Origin: Amorphus orientalis
Lineage (GTDB): Bacteria > Pseudomonadota > Alphaproteobacteria > Rhizobiales > Amorphaceae
Direction: 5' to 3'
DNA: 64,000 bases
Assembly (NCBI RefSeq): GCF_030814015.1
Contig: NZ_JAUSUL010000002.1
Coordinates: 186,001 to 250,000, forward strand
A program made the position numbers and the translations under genes. The notes under the pieces were generated by a model. That model searched no databases. It had not been told where the DNA came from and saw nothing but the letters and a program-made list of their open reading frames with translations. Below, one piece after another: positions 23,451 through 35,324 of this stretch. Every line of letters starts with the position of its first letter. Within the stretch, counting starts at the first letter, position 1.

Positions 23451-26336
23451 ATGCGGCTTGCGGATCTCGTCCCGGACAAGGATCTCGGCGCTGCCGGCGG
23501 CGTCGAGATCACCGGCGTGACCGCGGACAGCCGCGATGTCCGTCCCGGCTACCTGTTTGCCGCGCTGCCTGGGACACGCGTCGATGGCGCGCGCTTCATC
23601 CCGCAGGCGCTTTCCGCAGGGGCCGCAGCCATCCTGGCGGGCACGGCGGCCGAACTGCCCCAGGAGATTGATCGGCCCGTCGTTCGCGACGCCGACCCGC
23701 ACGGTCGACTGGCCCGTATCGCCGCGCGTTTCGCCGGTCGGCAGCCGGAGACCGTGGTGGCGGTGACCGGTACCGCGGGAAAGACCTCCGTCGCCGCCTT
23801 CACCCGCCAGATCTTCTCCCAGGCCGGCCACCGCGCCGCCAGCCTCGGCACCCTCGGCGTCGTGACCGATGAGGGGACGGATTATGGCAGCCTGACCACG
23901 CCCGACCCGGTCCATCTCCACCAGAAGCTTTCGGTTCTGGCCAACGATGGCGTGACCCATCTCGCGCTGGAAGCCTCCAGCCACGGGATCGACCAACGCC
24001 GTCTCGACGGGGTGGCGATCCGGGCGGCCGCCTTCACCAATATCGGTCGCGATCACCTCGACTATCATCCGACCGTCGAGGCCTATCTCGCCGCAAAGCT
24101 TCGTCTGTTCGAAACGCTGTTGCCGGAAGACGGTGCCGTGGTCGTCGATCCGCTCAGCCCCGGCGGGGACGCGGTCGCCCGAGTGGCCGCAGAGCGGGGC
24201 TTGCGGCTGTTGACCGTCGGCAGGTCCGGCGCGGCGCTGCGGCTGCTGGAGTGCCGGCCCACGACCAGCGGCCAGACGGTGTCGATCGAGGCTGCCGGCC
24301 GGGTCTACGATCTGACCATCCCGCTTCTCGGCGGCTTCCAGGTCGACAACGCTCTTCTGTCGGCGTGTCTCGCGATCGCGGTCGGCGTGCCGGCCTCCGA
24401 AGCCCTTGCGGCGCTCGAAAGCCTGGAGGGTGCTCCCGGACGCCTGGAGCTCGTCGCTCGGACGGCGGATGGGGCACCGGTCTTCGTGGACTATGCCCAC
24501 AAGCCCGACGCGCTGAAGACGGTTCTTGAGACCCTTCGCGAGATCACCGACGGACGCCTGATCGTCGTATTCGGTGCCGGCGGGGACCGCGACCGGGGCA
24601 AGCGCTCGCTGATGGGTGAGGTTGCCGCGGCGGGCGCCGACGTGGTGATCGTCACCGACGACAACCCGCGCACCGAGGAACCCGCCGCCATACGGACCGA
24701 AATCCTGGCGGCCGCGCCCGGCGCGCAGGAGATCGGCGACCGCCGCGAAGCGATCCGCACGGCCATCGCCTCGATGGGGCCGGGGGACGTCTGCGTGGTG
24801 GCCGGCAAGGGACACGAAACCGGTCAGATCTTCGGGACGCAGACCCACCCCTTCTCCGACGCGGACGAGGTGCGGGAAGCGGTCGGCCTGGTGTCCGATG
24901 CCGCCGCCAAACCGGCGGCCCCGCTTTGGACCATCGGTGCGATCGCCCAGGCGACCGGCGGACGGCTGACGGGGTCGGACGGGGCGGTCACGGGCATTTC
25001 GATCGATACCCGCACGCTCGCTCCGGGTGATGCCTTCTTCGCGATCAAGGGCGACCGGTTCGACGGTCACGCCTTCGTTTCGGCCGCCTATGAGGCCGGC
25101 GCGTCGGTCGCGGTGGTGTCCGCACCCGTCGACCGGCCGGAGGCCAGAGCGGCGATCGAAGTCGGCGACGTGCTCCAGGCGATGGGCGACGTCGGCCGGG
25201 CCGCCCGAGCCCGGTCACAGGCGAAGGTTGTCGCGGTCACCGGCAGCGTCGGCAAGACCGGAACCAAGGAAGCCCTGCGCCGAGCCCTTTCCGCGACAGG
25301 GCCGACTCATGCATCCTCGGCGTCCCACAACAACCATTGGGGCGTCCCGCTGACCTTGTCGCGCCTTTCCCAGCAAGACGCCTTCGGCGTGTTTGAAATC
25401 GGCATGAACCACGCCGGCGAGATCACTCCGCTGACCCGGATGGTGCGCCCACACGTAGCGGTGGTGACCACGGTCGGACCCGTCCACATCGAGTTCTTCG
25501 ACAGCGTCGAAGACATCGCCCGGGCGAAGGCCGAGATCTTCCTCGGGCTGGAGCCGGGCGGCGTGGCGGTCGTGAATGGCGACGATGCGATCACGTCCAT
25601 CCTCATCGACGAGGCCGGGAAGGCGGGTGTCGATCGGATCGTCCGGTTCGGGTCCGGCGCGGACGCCGATGTGCGCCTGATCGCCTGCGACGAGAGCGCG
25701 GGCGGCTCGGACGTCACCGCCGACGTGTTCGGTCGCGAGATCCGCTACCGCGTCGGCGCGCCGGGGCGGCATTCCGCGATGAACTCGCTGGCGGTGCTGG
25801 CGGCGGTCGACCTCGTCGGTGCGGATGTGGAGAAGGGCGCCGCCGAACTGGCCGACCTCGAGGCGGGTGCGGGTCGCGGACTGCAGAGCGAAATCGCGGT
25901 TCCGGGCGGAACGATCCGTCTCATCGACGACGCCTTCAACGCCAATCCGAGTTCGATGCGGGCCGCGTTCGAGGTGCTGGCCCGAACGCCGGTCGAACCG
26001 GAGGCCAAGCGCGTCGCGGTTCTGGGCGACATGTTCGAGCTCGGCGACGAGGCGCCCCGCTATCACCGGGAGCTGTCCGACGCGCTGCAGGCGGCGGATA
26101 TCGATCTAGTGTTCTGCGCCGGGCCGCTCATGCGCAATCTCTACGATGCGCTTCCCGGGGCGCTCCGCGGCGCTCATGCCGATACCGCCGCCGATCTGGT
26201 CGAGCCGGTCCGGGCGGCGCTGACGGCCGGCGATGCGGTGCTCGTCAAGGGATCGAAAGCAAGCAAGATGACGGAGGTCGTTGCAGCGCTCACCGAGCAC
26301 GCGGCGTCCCCTTCACGACATCAGCCACAGGGTTGA
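23451..26336 (+). CDS. murE-murF: Bifunctional MurE-MurF fusion ligase
   Basis: One 961-residue frame carries two peptidoglycan-precursor ligases. Residues 1-480 are MurE: P-loop AVTGTAGKTSVAAF (105-116), carbamylated-Lys position Lys216 (YLAAKLRLF) and DNPR (404-407), the signature for adding meso-diaminopimelate. A short linker (SDAAAKPAAP, 482-491) joins MurF from residue 493: P-loop AVTGSVGKTGTKEAL (595-609) and SHNNHWGVPLTL, adding D-Ala-D-Ala. The ATG at 23451 opens MRLADLVPD; an ATG 39 bases upstream adds a non-conserved head. The frame has no internal stop, so the fusion looks genuine. mraY follows 11 bases later. Confidence 0.95.
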   Translation: MRLADLVPDKDLGAAGGVEITGVTADSRDVRPGYLFAALPGTRVDGARFIPQALSAGAAAILAGTAAELPQEIDRPVVRDADPHGRLARIAARFAGRQPETVVAVTGTAGKTSVAAFTRQIFSQAGHRAASLGTLGVVTDEGTDYGSLTTPDPVHLHQKLSVLANDGVTHLALEASSHGIDQRRLDGVAIRAAAFTNIGRDHLDYHPTVEAYLAAKLRLFETLLPEDGAVVVDPLSPGGDAVARVAAERGLRLLTVGRSGAALRLLECRPTTSGQTVSIEAAGRVYDLTIPLLGGFQVDNALLSACLAIAVGVPASEALAALESLEGAPGRLELVARTADGAPVFVDYAHKPDALKTVLETLREITDGRLIVVFGAGGDRDRGKRSLMGEVAAAGADVVIVTDDNPRTEEPAAIRTEILAAAPGAQEIGDRREAIRTAIASMGPGDVCVVAGKGHETGQIFGTQTHPFSDADEVREAVGLVSDAAAKPAAPLWTIGAIAQATGGRLTGSDGAVTGISIDTRTLAPGDAFFAIKGDRFDGHAFVSAAYEAGASVAVVSAPVDRPEARAAIEVGDVLQAMGDVGRAARARSQAKVVAVTGSVGKTGTKEALRRALSATGPTHASSASHNNHWGVPLTLSRLSQQDAFGVFEIGMNHAGEITPLTRMVRPHVAVVTTVGPVHIEFFDSVEDIARAKAEIFLGLEPGGVAVVNGDDAITSILIDEAGKAGVDRIVRFGSGADADVRLIACDESAGGSDVTADVFGREIRYRVGAPGRHSAMNSLAVLAAVDLVGADVEKGAAELADLEAGAGRGLQSEIAVPGGTIRLIDDAFNANPSSMRAAFEVLARTPVEPEAKRVAVLGDMFELGDEAPRYHRELSDALQAADIDLVFCAGPLMRNLYDALPGALRGAHADTAADLVEPVRAALTAGDAVLVKGSKASKMTEVVAALTEHAASPSRHQPQG

Positions 26337-26347
26337 GGGGGACCTGA

Positions 26348-27433
26348 ATGCTCTATCTTCTGGGCGATCTCGCCGGACAAGTCTCGGTACTGAACGTCTT
26401 CCGCTACATCACCTTCCGGACGGGCGGAGCGCTTCTGACCGCGCTGTTCCTCGTGTTCCTTTTCGGTCCGCGCATCATCGCCAGCCTCCGCCTCCGGCAG
26501 GGCAAGGGCCAGCCCATCCGGGCCGACGGTCCGGCGAGCCACCTGATGACCAAGAAGGGCACGCCGACCATGGGCGGGCTCATGATCCTGTTCGGGCTGC
26601 TGGCGGCGACGCTGCTGTGGGCGGACCTGTCGAACCCCTATGTGTGGATTGTCCTGTTCGTCACCCTGAGCTTCGGCCTGATCGGGTTCTACGACGACTA
26701 TCTGAAGGTAACCAAGGCGACCGACCGCGGCTTTTCCGGCCGCATGCGCCTGCTGATCGAGGCGATCGTCGCGGCCCTGGCGGCAGCGGCCGTTGCCTGG
26801 CTCGGCCAGGACGATCTCGCCACCGCGCTCGCGCTGCCCTTCTTCAAGGACTTCGTGATCAATCTCGGCCTGTTCTTCATCCCGTTCGCCATGCTGGTGA
26901 TCGTGGGCGCCGGGAATGCGGTGAACCTGACCGACGGCCTGGACGGTCTCGCGATCGTGCCGGTGATGATCGCGGCCGGATCGTTCGGCGTGATCGCCTA
27001 TCTCTCGGGTAACGCGGTCTTCGCCGATTATCTCCAGATCCATTTCGTGATCGGCGTCGGCGAACTGGCGGTCGTGTGCGGCGCGGTGATCGGCGCGGGC
27101 ATCGGCTTCCTGTGGTTCAACGCCCCGCCGGCGGCGATCTTCATGGGCGACACCGGTTCGCTGGCGCTGGGCGGCATGCTCGGCTCCATCGCGGTCGCCA
27201 CCAAGCACGAGATCGTGCTGGCCATCATCGGCGGGCTGTTCGTGCTGGAGGCCGTCTCGGTGATCATCCAGGTCGCCTCCTACAAGCTCACCGGCAAGCG
27301 CGTCTTCAAGATGGCGCCGATCCATCACCATTTCGAACAGCTCGGCTGGACGGAGCCTCAGGTCGTGATCCGCTTCTGGATCATCGCCGTCGTGCTCGCC
27401 CTGATCGGCCTGTCCACCCTGAAACTGCGGTAG
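26348..27433 (+). CDS. mraY: MraY, phospho-N-acetylmuramoyl-pentapeptide transferase
   Basis: Integral membrane enzyme that transfers phospho-MurNAc-pentapeptide to undecaprenyl phosphate, making lipid I. The 361-residue protein has about ten helices. Diagnostic blocks are PTMGGLMIL, the aspartate-rich [21 protein letters not shown] and the [25 protein letters not shown] region near the C-terminus. It ends 73 bases before murD. Confidence 0.98.
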   Translation: MLYLLGDLAGQVSVLNVFRYITFRTGGALLTALFLVFLFGPRIIASLRLRQGKGQPIRADGPASHLMTKKGTPTMGGLMILFGLLAATLLWADLSNPYVWIVLFVTLSFGLIGFYDDYLKVTKATDRGFSGRMRLLIEAIVAALAAAAVAWLGQDDLATALALPFFKDFVINLGLFFIPFAMLVIVGAGNAVNLTDGLDGLAIVPVMIAAGSFGVIAYLSGNAVFADYLQIHFVIGVGELAVVCGAVIGAGIGFLWFNAPPAAIFMGDTGSLALGGMLGSIAVATKHEIVLAIIGGLFVLEAVSVIIQVASYKLTGKRVFKMAPIHHHFEQLGWTEPQVVIRFWIIAVVLALIGLSTLKLR

Positions 27434-27506
27434 GGAGACGCGACGTGGCGGCGTGGAGGCCCGATACGGGACCTGAAGTCGGACCGGACCGGAACGGGGG
27501 GCGGTC

Positions 27507-28901
27507 ATGATCCCCGTGACGACCCTTGCCGACCGGACGGTCGCCCTGTTCGGGCTGGGCGGATCCGGCCTGTCGACGGCGCGCGCCCTGCTGGCAGGAG
27601 GCGCCCGCGTCCTTGCGTTCGACGACAATCCGGCCAAGGTGGCGGAGGCTGCGGGTGCGGGCATTCCGACCGCCGATCTGGCTCAGACCGACTTCGAAGA
27701 TGTCGCCGCGCTCGTGCTGTCCCCCGGCGTTCCGCTGACCCATCCCAAGCCGCACTGGACCGTGGAGCGCGCGCGGGAGGCGAATGTGCCGGTCATCGGC
27801 GACATCGAACTCTTCGAACGCGAGCGGCGGGCCGGGCCCGCGGACACCGCGCTGGTCGCCATCACCGGAACCAACGGCAAGTCCACCACGACCGCGCTTG
27901 TCGGCTATCTGCTCTCCGAACTCGGGGTTCCGACCCATGTCGGCGGCAACATCGGCACGCCCGCGCTGGAGCTTCCCGTTCTGGCGGCCGGCGAGACGAC
28001 GGTGCTCGAAGTCTCCTCCTACCAGATCGATCTGGCGCCCTCGCTCGCGCCCACCGTCGGCGTCCATCTGAACATTTCCGAGGACCATCTCGACCGGCAC
28101 GGCAGTCTGGAAAACTACGCCGCGATCAAGGAGCGTGTCGTGGCGGCTGCCGGCACGGCCGTCGTCGGCGTCGACGATCCCTGGTCGCGCGCCATGGCGG
28201 AGCGGCGCGAAGCGCGCGGCCTGCCCACGCTCCGGGTGTCCACCTCCGGCGCGGTCGAAAACGGCGTCCATGCCGCGGACGGGGCGCTTCACCTCGCCGC
28301 CGACGGCTCTTCCAGCAAGATCCTCGATCTCGCCGGCATCGGCAGCCTGCGCGGCGAGCACAACGCCCAGAACGCCGCAGCCGCCTTCGCCGTGCTTGCG
28401 GCGCTCGGCCTCGACATCGACGCAGCGGCCGAGCGGGTGTCGGGCTTTCCCGGCCTCGCCCATCGCCTGGAGCAGGTCGGGCGGCGCGGTCGGGTTCTCT
28501 TCGTCAACGATTCCAAGGCGACCAACGCGGACTCCGCGCGCCGCGCGCTGGCGAGCTTCGAGCGGATTTACTGGATCGCCGGCGGCCGGCCGAAGACCGG
28601 CGGCATCGCCTCGCTCGCCGATCTCTTCCCGCGCGTGGCCAGGGCCTATCTCGTCGGCGAGGCCGAGGCGGACTTCGCCGCAACGCTCGACGGGCTGGTT
28701 CCCGTTGTGCGGTCCGGCGACATCGCGGCGGCCCTCGCCGAAGCGGCGGAAGACGCGGCCGCCGATCCCTCGGAGGAACCGGTAGTGCTGCTTTCGCCCG
28801 CCTGCGCCTCGTTCGACCAGTTTCCGAATTTCGAAGCCCGCGGCGACGCCTTCAAAGCGCTCGTCTACGGCCTGTCCGGCCTTGAACGGAGGGTTGCCTG
28901 A
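27507..28901 (+). CDS. murD: MurD, UDP-MurNAc-L-Ala:D-Glu ligase
   Basis: Cytoplasmic ATP-dependent ligase adding D-glutamate. The 464-residue protein starts with a Rossmann-type TVALFGLGGSGLSTARAL, then the ATP loop AITGTNGKSTTTALV, and has the Mur family blocks LEVSSYQID, NISEDHLDRH and FVNDSKATNADS. Its stop overlaps the ftsW start (TGATG). Confidence 0.97.
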   Translation: MIPVTTLADRTVALFGLGGSGLSTARALLAGGARVLAFDDNPAKVAEAAGAGIPTADLAQTDFEDVAALVLSPGVPLTHPKPHWTVERAREANVPVIGDIELFERERRAGPADTALVAITGTNGKSTTTALVGYLLSELGVPTHVGGNIGTPALELPVLAAGETTVLEVSSYQIDLAPSLAPTVGVHLNISEDHLDRHGSLENYAAIKERVVAAAGTAVVGVDDPWSRAMAERREARGLPTLRVSTSGAVENGVHAADGALHLAADGSSSKILDLAGIGSLRGEHNAQNAAAAFAVLAALGLDIDAAAERVSGFPGLAHRLEQVGRRGRVLFVNDSKATNADSARRALASFERIYWIAGGRPKTGGIASLADLFPRVARAYLVGEAEADFAATLDGLVPVVRSGDIAAALAEAAEDAAADPSEEPVVLLSPACASFDQFPNFEARGDAFKALVYGLSGLERRVA

Positions 28902-30061
28902 TGGTGTCGCGCGCCGACCGGAGTCTCGTTGCCGACTGGTGGTGGACCGTTGACCGCCTGATGCTGGCCGCCCTGGTCGCGCTGATGGCGGGCGGCGTCG
29001 TCCTGTCCTTCGCCGCAAGTCCGCCGGTCGCCGAACGGCTCGGACTCGCCAGCTATCATTTCGTGCTCCGCCAGGCCTTCTTCGCAGTCCCCGCGCTGGC
29101 GGTCATGATCGCCGTGTCGTTCCTGCCGATCCGGAAGGTCCGGCGCGCCGCGCTGATCCTGTTCGCGGTGATGCTGGTGGCGACGATCGCCACGCTCTTT
29201 CTCGGCGACGAGGCCAAGGGCGCGCGCCGCTGGCTGTCCATCGTCGGTTTCTCGCTGCAGCCGTCGGAGTTCCTGAAGCCGGCGTTCGTGATCCTGACGG
29301 CGTTCCTGTTCGCCGAGGGCGGGCGCCGGCCGGAACTGCCCGGCAAGCTCTTCGCGGTGCTGCTCCTGGCCATGGTGACGGCGCCCCTCGTCGCCCAGCC
29401 GGACTTCGGCCAGACCATGCTGGTCGCCATCGTGTGGTGCGCGCTGTTCTTCCTGGCCGGTATGCCCTGGAAATGGGTGGTCGCGCTCGGCATGCTCGGC
29501 GGCGCCGGGCTGGCGGCCGCCTACGCCAACCTTCCGCACGTGGCCAAGCGCATCAACCGCTTCCTCGATCCCAGTTCCGGCGACACCTTCCAGATCGACA
29601 CCGCCATCGAATCCTTCGTGCGCGGCGGCTGGTTCGGGCGCGGCCCGGGCGAGGGGACCGTGAAGCGGATCCTGCCCGACTCCCACACCGACTTCGTCTT
29701 CGCCGTCACGGCAGAGGAGTTCGGTGTGGTGGTCTGTCTCCTGCTGCTGGCGGTGTTCGCCTTCGTGGTCCTCAGGGGCCTCACTCACGCGATGCGCGAG
29801 CGTGACCCGTTCGTGCGTCTCGCGGTCGCTGGCCTCGTCATCCTGTTCGGCGTTCAGGGCGTGATCAACATGGCCGTGAACCTGCATCTGATGCCGGCCA
29901 AGGGTATGACCCTGCCGTTCATCTCCTATGGCGGCTCGTCGCTCCTCGCCATCGCGATCGAGATGGGCTTCGTGCTGGCGCTCACCCGGCGGCGGCCGCG
30001 TCCGGTCCAGATCAGTCCGATGGCGAACCCGGTGTCGCACGCGCGACCGCAGCCGGCATAG
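28901..30061 (+). CDS. ftsW: FtsW, septal peptidoglycan polymerase (SEDS family)
   Basis: Polymerises lipid II at the septum with FtsI. The 386-residue protein has about ten membrane helices. SEDS signatures include GARRWLSIVGFSLQPSEFLKPAFV, the large loop ending with RINRFLDPSSGDTFQID, GWFGRGPGEGTVKR, LPDSHTDFVFAVTAEEFG and LPFISYGGSSLLA. One-base overlap with murD (TGATG); murG follows 11 bases later. Confidence 0.97.
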   Translation: MVSRADRSLVADWWWTVDRLMLAALVALMAGGVVLSFAASPPVAERLGLASYHFVLRQAFFAVPALAVMIAVSFLPIRKVRRAALILFAVMLVATIATLFLGDEAKGARRWLSIVGFSLQPSEFLKPAFVILTAFLFAEGGRRPELPGKLFAVLLLAMVTAPLVAQPDFGQTMLVAIVWCALFFLAGMPWKWVVALGMLGGAGLAAAYANLPHVAKRINRFLDPSSGDTFQIDTAIESFVRGGWFGRGPGEGTVKRILPDSHTDFVFAVTAEEFGVVVCLLLLAVFAFVVLRGLTHAMRERDPFVRLAVAGLVILFGVQGVINMAVNLHLMPAKGMTLPFISYGGSSLLAIAIEMGFVLALTRRRPRPVQISPMANPVSHARPQPA

Positions 30062-30072
30062 CGGGTGGACCG

Positions 30073-31196
30073 ATGACGCGTGGAACCATTCTCCTGGCGG
30101 CCGGCGGCACGGGTGGGCATCTCTTCCCCGCCGAAGCCGTCGCGCACGAACTCGGCAAGCGCGGCTTTGCGGTGGAGCTTGTCACCGATCCGCGCGCCGA
30201 ACCCTTCCGCGCGACCTTTCCCGCCCGCGCCATGCACGTCGTTTCGTCCGGCTCACTCAGTATGCGCATGTCGCCGGCAGCGCTGGTCTCGTCTGCGGTC
30301 AAACTCGGGTCCGGCTTCGTCCGGGCCGCCCGGTTGATCCGCAGGATCAAGCCCGACGCTGTCGTTGGCTTCGGCGGTTATCCGACGCTGCCGCCGGTCC
30401 TCGCCGCGCGGATGCTCGGCCGGCCGGCCGTCGTCCATGAGGCCAACGCCGTCCTGGGCCGGGCCAACAAGCTCCTGTCGCGCTATGCCCGGGTGGCTGT
30501 CGCGTTCCCGAACGCCCGCGGTCTTTCGCCGAAGGCCGAACCGCCGGTCCACACCGGCATGCCGGTCCGCCCCAGCGTCTTCGCCGCCGCCACCGACTAC
30601 CATGCTCCCGATCCGGACGGGCCGGTCCGTCTGGTCGTCTTCGGCGGCAGCCAGGGCGCGCGCGTCTTTTCCGACATCGTGCCGCCTGCGGTCGAACAGC
30701 TTCCCGCGGACCTTCGCAAGCGTCTGTCGATCGTGCAGCAGTGCCGACCGGAGGACCTGGACGAGGTCAGGGGGCGCTATCAGGCGGCCGGCGTGGAAGC
30801 GGAGATCGCCCCGTTCTTCAAAGACCTTCCGGAACGCATTTCCGCCGCCCACCTGGTCGTGAGCCGGTCCGGCGCGTCGACGGTCGCCGAGCTCGCCACC
30901 ATCGGCCGTCCCGCGTTCCTGGTGCCGCTGCCGCACGCGCTTGATCAGGACCAGCGCGCCAACGCCACCGCGTTCCAGGAGGCCGGCGGCGGCTGGATGG
31001 TCGACCAGGCGGACCTGACCCCCGAAAGCCTTGCCCGGGAGCTCGAGGCCGTCTGCAGCGACCCGGCGCGCCTCGCCTCGGCCGCGGGCGCGGCCCGTTC
31101 CCTTGCCCAACCGGACGCCTCCGCGCGTCTCGCCGACTTCGTGGAAGAAATCGCCGGTCTCTCGCGCGATCCCTCCCAAGACCAAGGACACCACTG

Positions 31197-31197
<1 letters not shown>
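30073..31197 (+). CDS. murG: MurG, lipid II synthase
   Basis: Adds GlcNAc to lipid I on the inner face of the membrane. The 374-residue GT-B glycosyltransferase shows the N-terminal glycine loop [66 protein letters not shown] and the UDP-GlcNAc-binding [27 protein letters not shown] region. The stop overlaps the murC start (TGATG). Confidence 0.97.
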
Positions 31198-32611
<1,414 letters not shown>

Positions 32612-32615
<4 letters not shown>

Positions 32616-33574
32616 GCGGCGCCGATATCCTCGATGCGCTCGGAGCTGCACGCGCGGACATCCGCGGCGTGCTGGAGCCTGACCGGATGCTGGCCGATAT
32701 CGCCTGGTTCCGCGTCGGCGGTCCGGCGGACCTCCTGTTCCAGCCGGCCGACGAGGAGGACCTCGCGACCTTCCTGGCCGCGCTTCCGCAGGACTTTCCC
32801 GTGATGCCGATTGGGCTCGGGTCGAACCTGCTCGTCCGCGACGGCGGCGTGCCGGGCGTGGTGGTGCGTCTCTCCGCGCGCGGCTTCGGCAAGACCGTTG
32901 CGGAGGAGGGGCATCGCCTGCGCACCGGTACGGCCGTTCCGGACGTGCGCCTGGCCAAAGCTGCGGCGGATGCGGGGCTCGCCGGTCTCGCCTTCTATCG
33001 CGGGATCCCCGGGGGAATCGGCGGCGCGCTCAGGATGAACGCCGGGGCCTATGGCGGCGAAACCAAGGACCGGTTGATCGAGGCGCGTGCTGTCGACCGG
33101 AAGGGGCAGGTCCACATCCTGCGCAACGAGGACTTCGGATACGCCTACCGCCACTCCGAGGCGCCGGCCGATCTGATCTTCACCGAGGCGGTCTTTCAGG
33201 GCGAACCGGGCGACCCGGCCGAGATCCGCGAGGCCATGGCGAAGATCACCGAAAGCCGCGAAGCCACGCAGCCGGTCAAGAGCCGGACCGGCGGATCCAC
33301 CTTCAAGAACCCGCCCGGCGGCAAGGCGTGGCAGCTCGTCGATCAGGCCGGCTGCCGCGGTCTCACCATCGGCGGCGCTCAGGTGTCGGAACTGCACTGC
33401 AATTTCCTGCTCAACACCGGGAATGCGACGGCGAGCGATCTCGAGCGTCTCGGGGAAACGGTGCGGGCGCGGGTGCTGGCCACGTCCAGGGTGCGGCTCG
33501 ACTGGGAAATCAAGCGGATCGGGACATGGCCGGCGGGCGTCGTCATCCCGGAATTCACGGAGGCCGCCGCATGA
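32612..33574 (+). CDS. murB: MurB, UDP-N-acetylenolpyruvoylglucosamine reductase
   Basis: FAD/NADPH enzyme reducing enolpyruvyl-UDP-GlcNAc to UDP-MurNAc. The 320-residue protein carries the FAD-binding [31 protein letters not shown] and [21 protein letters not shown], plus the proton-donor region [22 protein letters not shown] typical of type IIa/short MurB. The GTG at 32612 overlaps the murC stop as GTGA; a start 81 bases upstream inside murC is unlikely. Confidence 0.96.
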
Positions 33575-34491
33575 GCGCAGGAACCCACGTCGCAGTCCTC
33601 ATGGGGGGGTGGTCGGCCGAGCGGCCGGTGAGCCTCAGTTCCGGCAAGGCCTGTGCCGATGCGCTGGAGCGCGCCGGCTACCGGGTCACGCGAATCGATG
33701 TCGATCGGGACATCGGGTCGCGTCTGGCCGAGCTGAAGCCGGATGTCGCCTTCAACGCCCTGCACGGCCCCTTCGGCGAGGACGGATGCGTCCAGGGGAT
33801 CCTGGAGGTCCTGTCCATCCCCTACACCCATTCCGGGGTGCTCGCGTCCGCGCTCGCCATGAACAAGATCAAGGCCAAGGCCGTGCTGGAGGCGGCGGGC
33901 GTGCCCGTCACGGTCCACGCCCTGGCGGATCGTGCTGAGGTCGCGAAAGCGCACGTGATGGAGCCGCCCTATGTGGTCAAGCCGGTCGCGGAAGGATCCA
34001 GCTTCGGCGTCATCATCGTGCGCGAGGGCGCGACCCATCCGCCCCAGGAACTCTATCGCGAGGACTGGCAGTTCGGCGAAGCGGTGATGGTCGAACGCTA
34101 CATCCCGGGGCGGGAGCTTACCTGCGCCGTCATGGGCGACGAAGCGCTCGGCGTGATCGACATCGTGCCGGTCGGAGAGGCCTTCTACGATTACGACGCG
34201 AAATACCGTCCGGGTGGCTCAAAACACATCCTGCCAGCAGAACTTAAACCGAATATTTACCATCACGTTCAAAGATTGGCCCTTGAAGCACACCAGGCAC
34301 TCGGGTGTCGCGGCGTCTCCCGGGCCGACTTTCGCTACGACGACGCCACCGACACGTTGATCTGCCTTGAGGTGAATACCCAGCCGGGCATGACGGAAAC
34401 GTCGCTCGTGCCGGAGATGGCGGCATACGCCGGATACGGTTTCGAACGCCTGGTGAGTTGGTTGGTGGAGGACGCGAGTTGCGGCCGGTAG
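33571..34491 (+). CDS. ddl: D-alanine--D-alanine ligase
   Basis: ATP-grasp enzyme forming the D-Ala-D-Ala used by MurF. The 306-residue protein opens [21 protein letters not shown], then [53 protein letters not shown], and ends with the Mg/substrate loop [20 protein letters not shown]. Bases about 34210-34290 are noticeably AT-richer with different codon use from the flanks. It overlaps murB by ATGA and ftsQ by 13 bases. Confidence 0.96.
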   Translation: MSAGTHVAVLMGGWSAERPVSLSSGKACADALERAGYRVTRIDVDRDIGSRLAELKPDVAFNALHGPFGEDGCVQGILEVLSIPYTHSGVLASALAMNKIKAKAVLEAAGVPVTVHALADRAEVAKAHVMEPPYVVKPVAEGSSFGVIIVREGATHPPQELYREDWQFGEAVMVERYIPGRELTCAVMGDEALGVIDIVPVGEAFYDYDAKYRPGGSKHILPAELKPNIYHHVQRLALEAHQALGCRGVSRADFRYDDATDTLICLEVNTQPGMTETSLVPEMAAYAGYGFERLVSWLVEDASCGR

Positions 34492-35324
34492 CGGGACGAC
34501 ATGGTCGAACACGACGCCGTGCGCTCAATCGATTTGAGCGCGCACGGTCCCTGCCGCTCGGCCTCGGCTCCCTGGCTGCGGTCGCGGTGATCGCGGGATC
34601 CGTCGCCGCCGGCGTGTCCTACGGCGGACATGGCCCGCTGGTGCTCGATGCCTTCGGCACCACGGCCGGCTTCGCCATTGACCAGGTTCATCTGGAAGGT
34701 CAGCGCGAAACGTCCGAAAGCGCGATTCTCGCCGCCCTCGGCATCGGGCCGGATTCCTCGCTGCTGACAGTGGATGCCGATGCGGCCCGCGCCAATCTTG
34801 TGGCGCTGCCGTGGATCGCGAACGCCACCGTGCGCAAGACCTTTCCCGGCACCGTCGTCGTCAAGATCGAGGAGAAGACCCCGGCCGCGATCTGGCAGCA
34901 CGGCCGTCAGATCGCCGTTGTTGACGACAACGGGGATGTTCTTTCCGACAGGCTGGATCCGCGGTTCGTCGATCTGCCCCTGGTCGTCGGCGCCGAAGCC
35001 AATCAGCATCTCGACGATATCCTGGGCCTGCTTTCCGATTTTCCCGAGATCGCCGTTCAGACCCGGGCGGCGGTGTTCGTCGGGTCGCGCCGCTGGGATC
35101 TCGTGCTGGCCAACGGCATCCAGGTGCGGCTGCCGGCGGACAACGCGCGCACGGCACTCGCGGTGCTGATCGAGATCGACGGCCGCGAGGACCTGTTCAC
35201 CCGCGACGTTGCCTCCATCGACGTCCGGCTTCCCGACCGCATCGCGATCCTGCCGACCGACGGCGCCCTGGAGCGCGCAAAAGAAGGCGGCTCGGGCAAG
35301 GGTCGGCGGGAGGCGAGCATATGA
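34479..35324 (+). CDS. ftsQ: FtsQ, cell division scaffold protein
   Basis: Bitopic divisome protein that binds FtsB-FtsL. The 281-residue product has a basic cytoplasmic head, one membrane helix ([22 protein letters not shown], about residues 28-49), a POTRA domain ([23 protein letters not shown]...[19 protein letters not shown]) and the FtsQ/DivIB domain after it. TTG at 34479 is chosen because GGTGGAGGA lies six bases upstream; an earlier in-frame TTG at 34458 is possible. The frame reads through an imperfect palindrome at 34518-34546. It overlaps ftsA by ATGA. Confidence 0.92.
   Translation: MRPVAGRHGRTRRRALNRFERARSLPLGLGSLAAVAVIAGSVAAGVSYGGHGPLVLDAFGTTAGFAIDQVHLEGQRETSESAILAALGIGPDSSLLTVDADAARANLVALPWIANATVRKTFPGTVVVKIEEKTPAAIWQHGRQIAVVDDNGDVLSDRLDPRFVDLPLVVGAEANQHLDDILGLLSDFPEIAVQTRAAVFVGSRRWDLVLANGIQVRLPADNARTALAVLIEIDGREDLFTRDVASIDVRLPDRIAILPTDGALERAKEGGSGKGRREASI
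34518..34546. repeat. Imperfect palindrome within the ftsQ start region
   Basis: CGTGCGCTCAA and TTGAGCGCGCACG mirror each other around the core ATCGATT, with a two-base bulge on one side. The core is shared with the perfect palindrome at 409-432. It is translated here as ALNRFERAR-like basic residues of the cytoplasmic FtsQ head and could form a hairpin close to the ftsQ ribosome site. Confidence 0.55.

Noticed and set aside
21516-25070. A very long (1184-codon) open frame on the minus strand opposite ftsI and murE
   Set aside because: It is Arg/Gly/Asp/His-rich, has no recognisable domain, and mirrors codon bias of the well-supported ftsI and murE genes. High GC content keeps antisense frames open.
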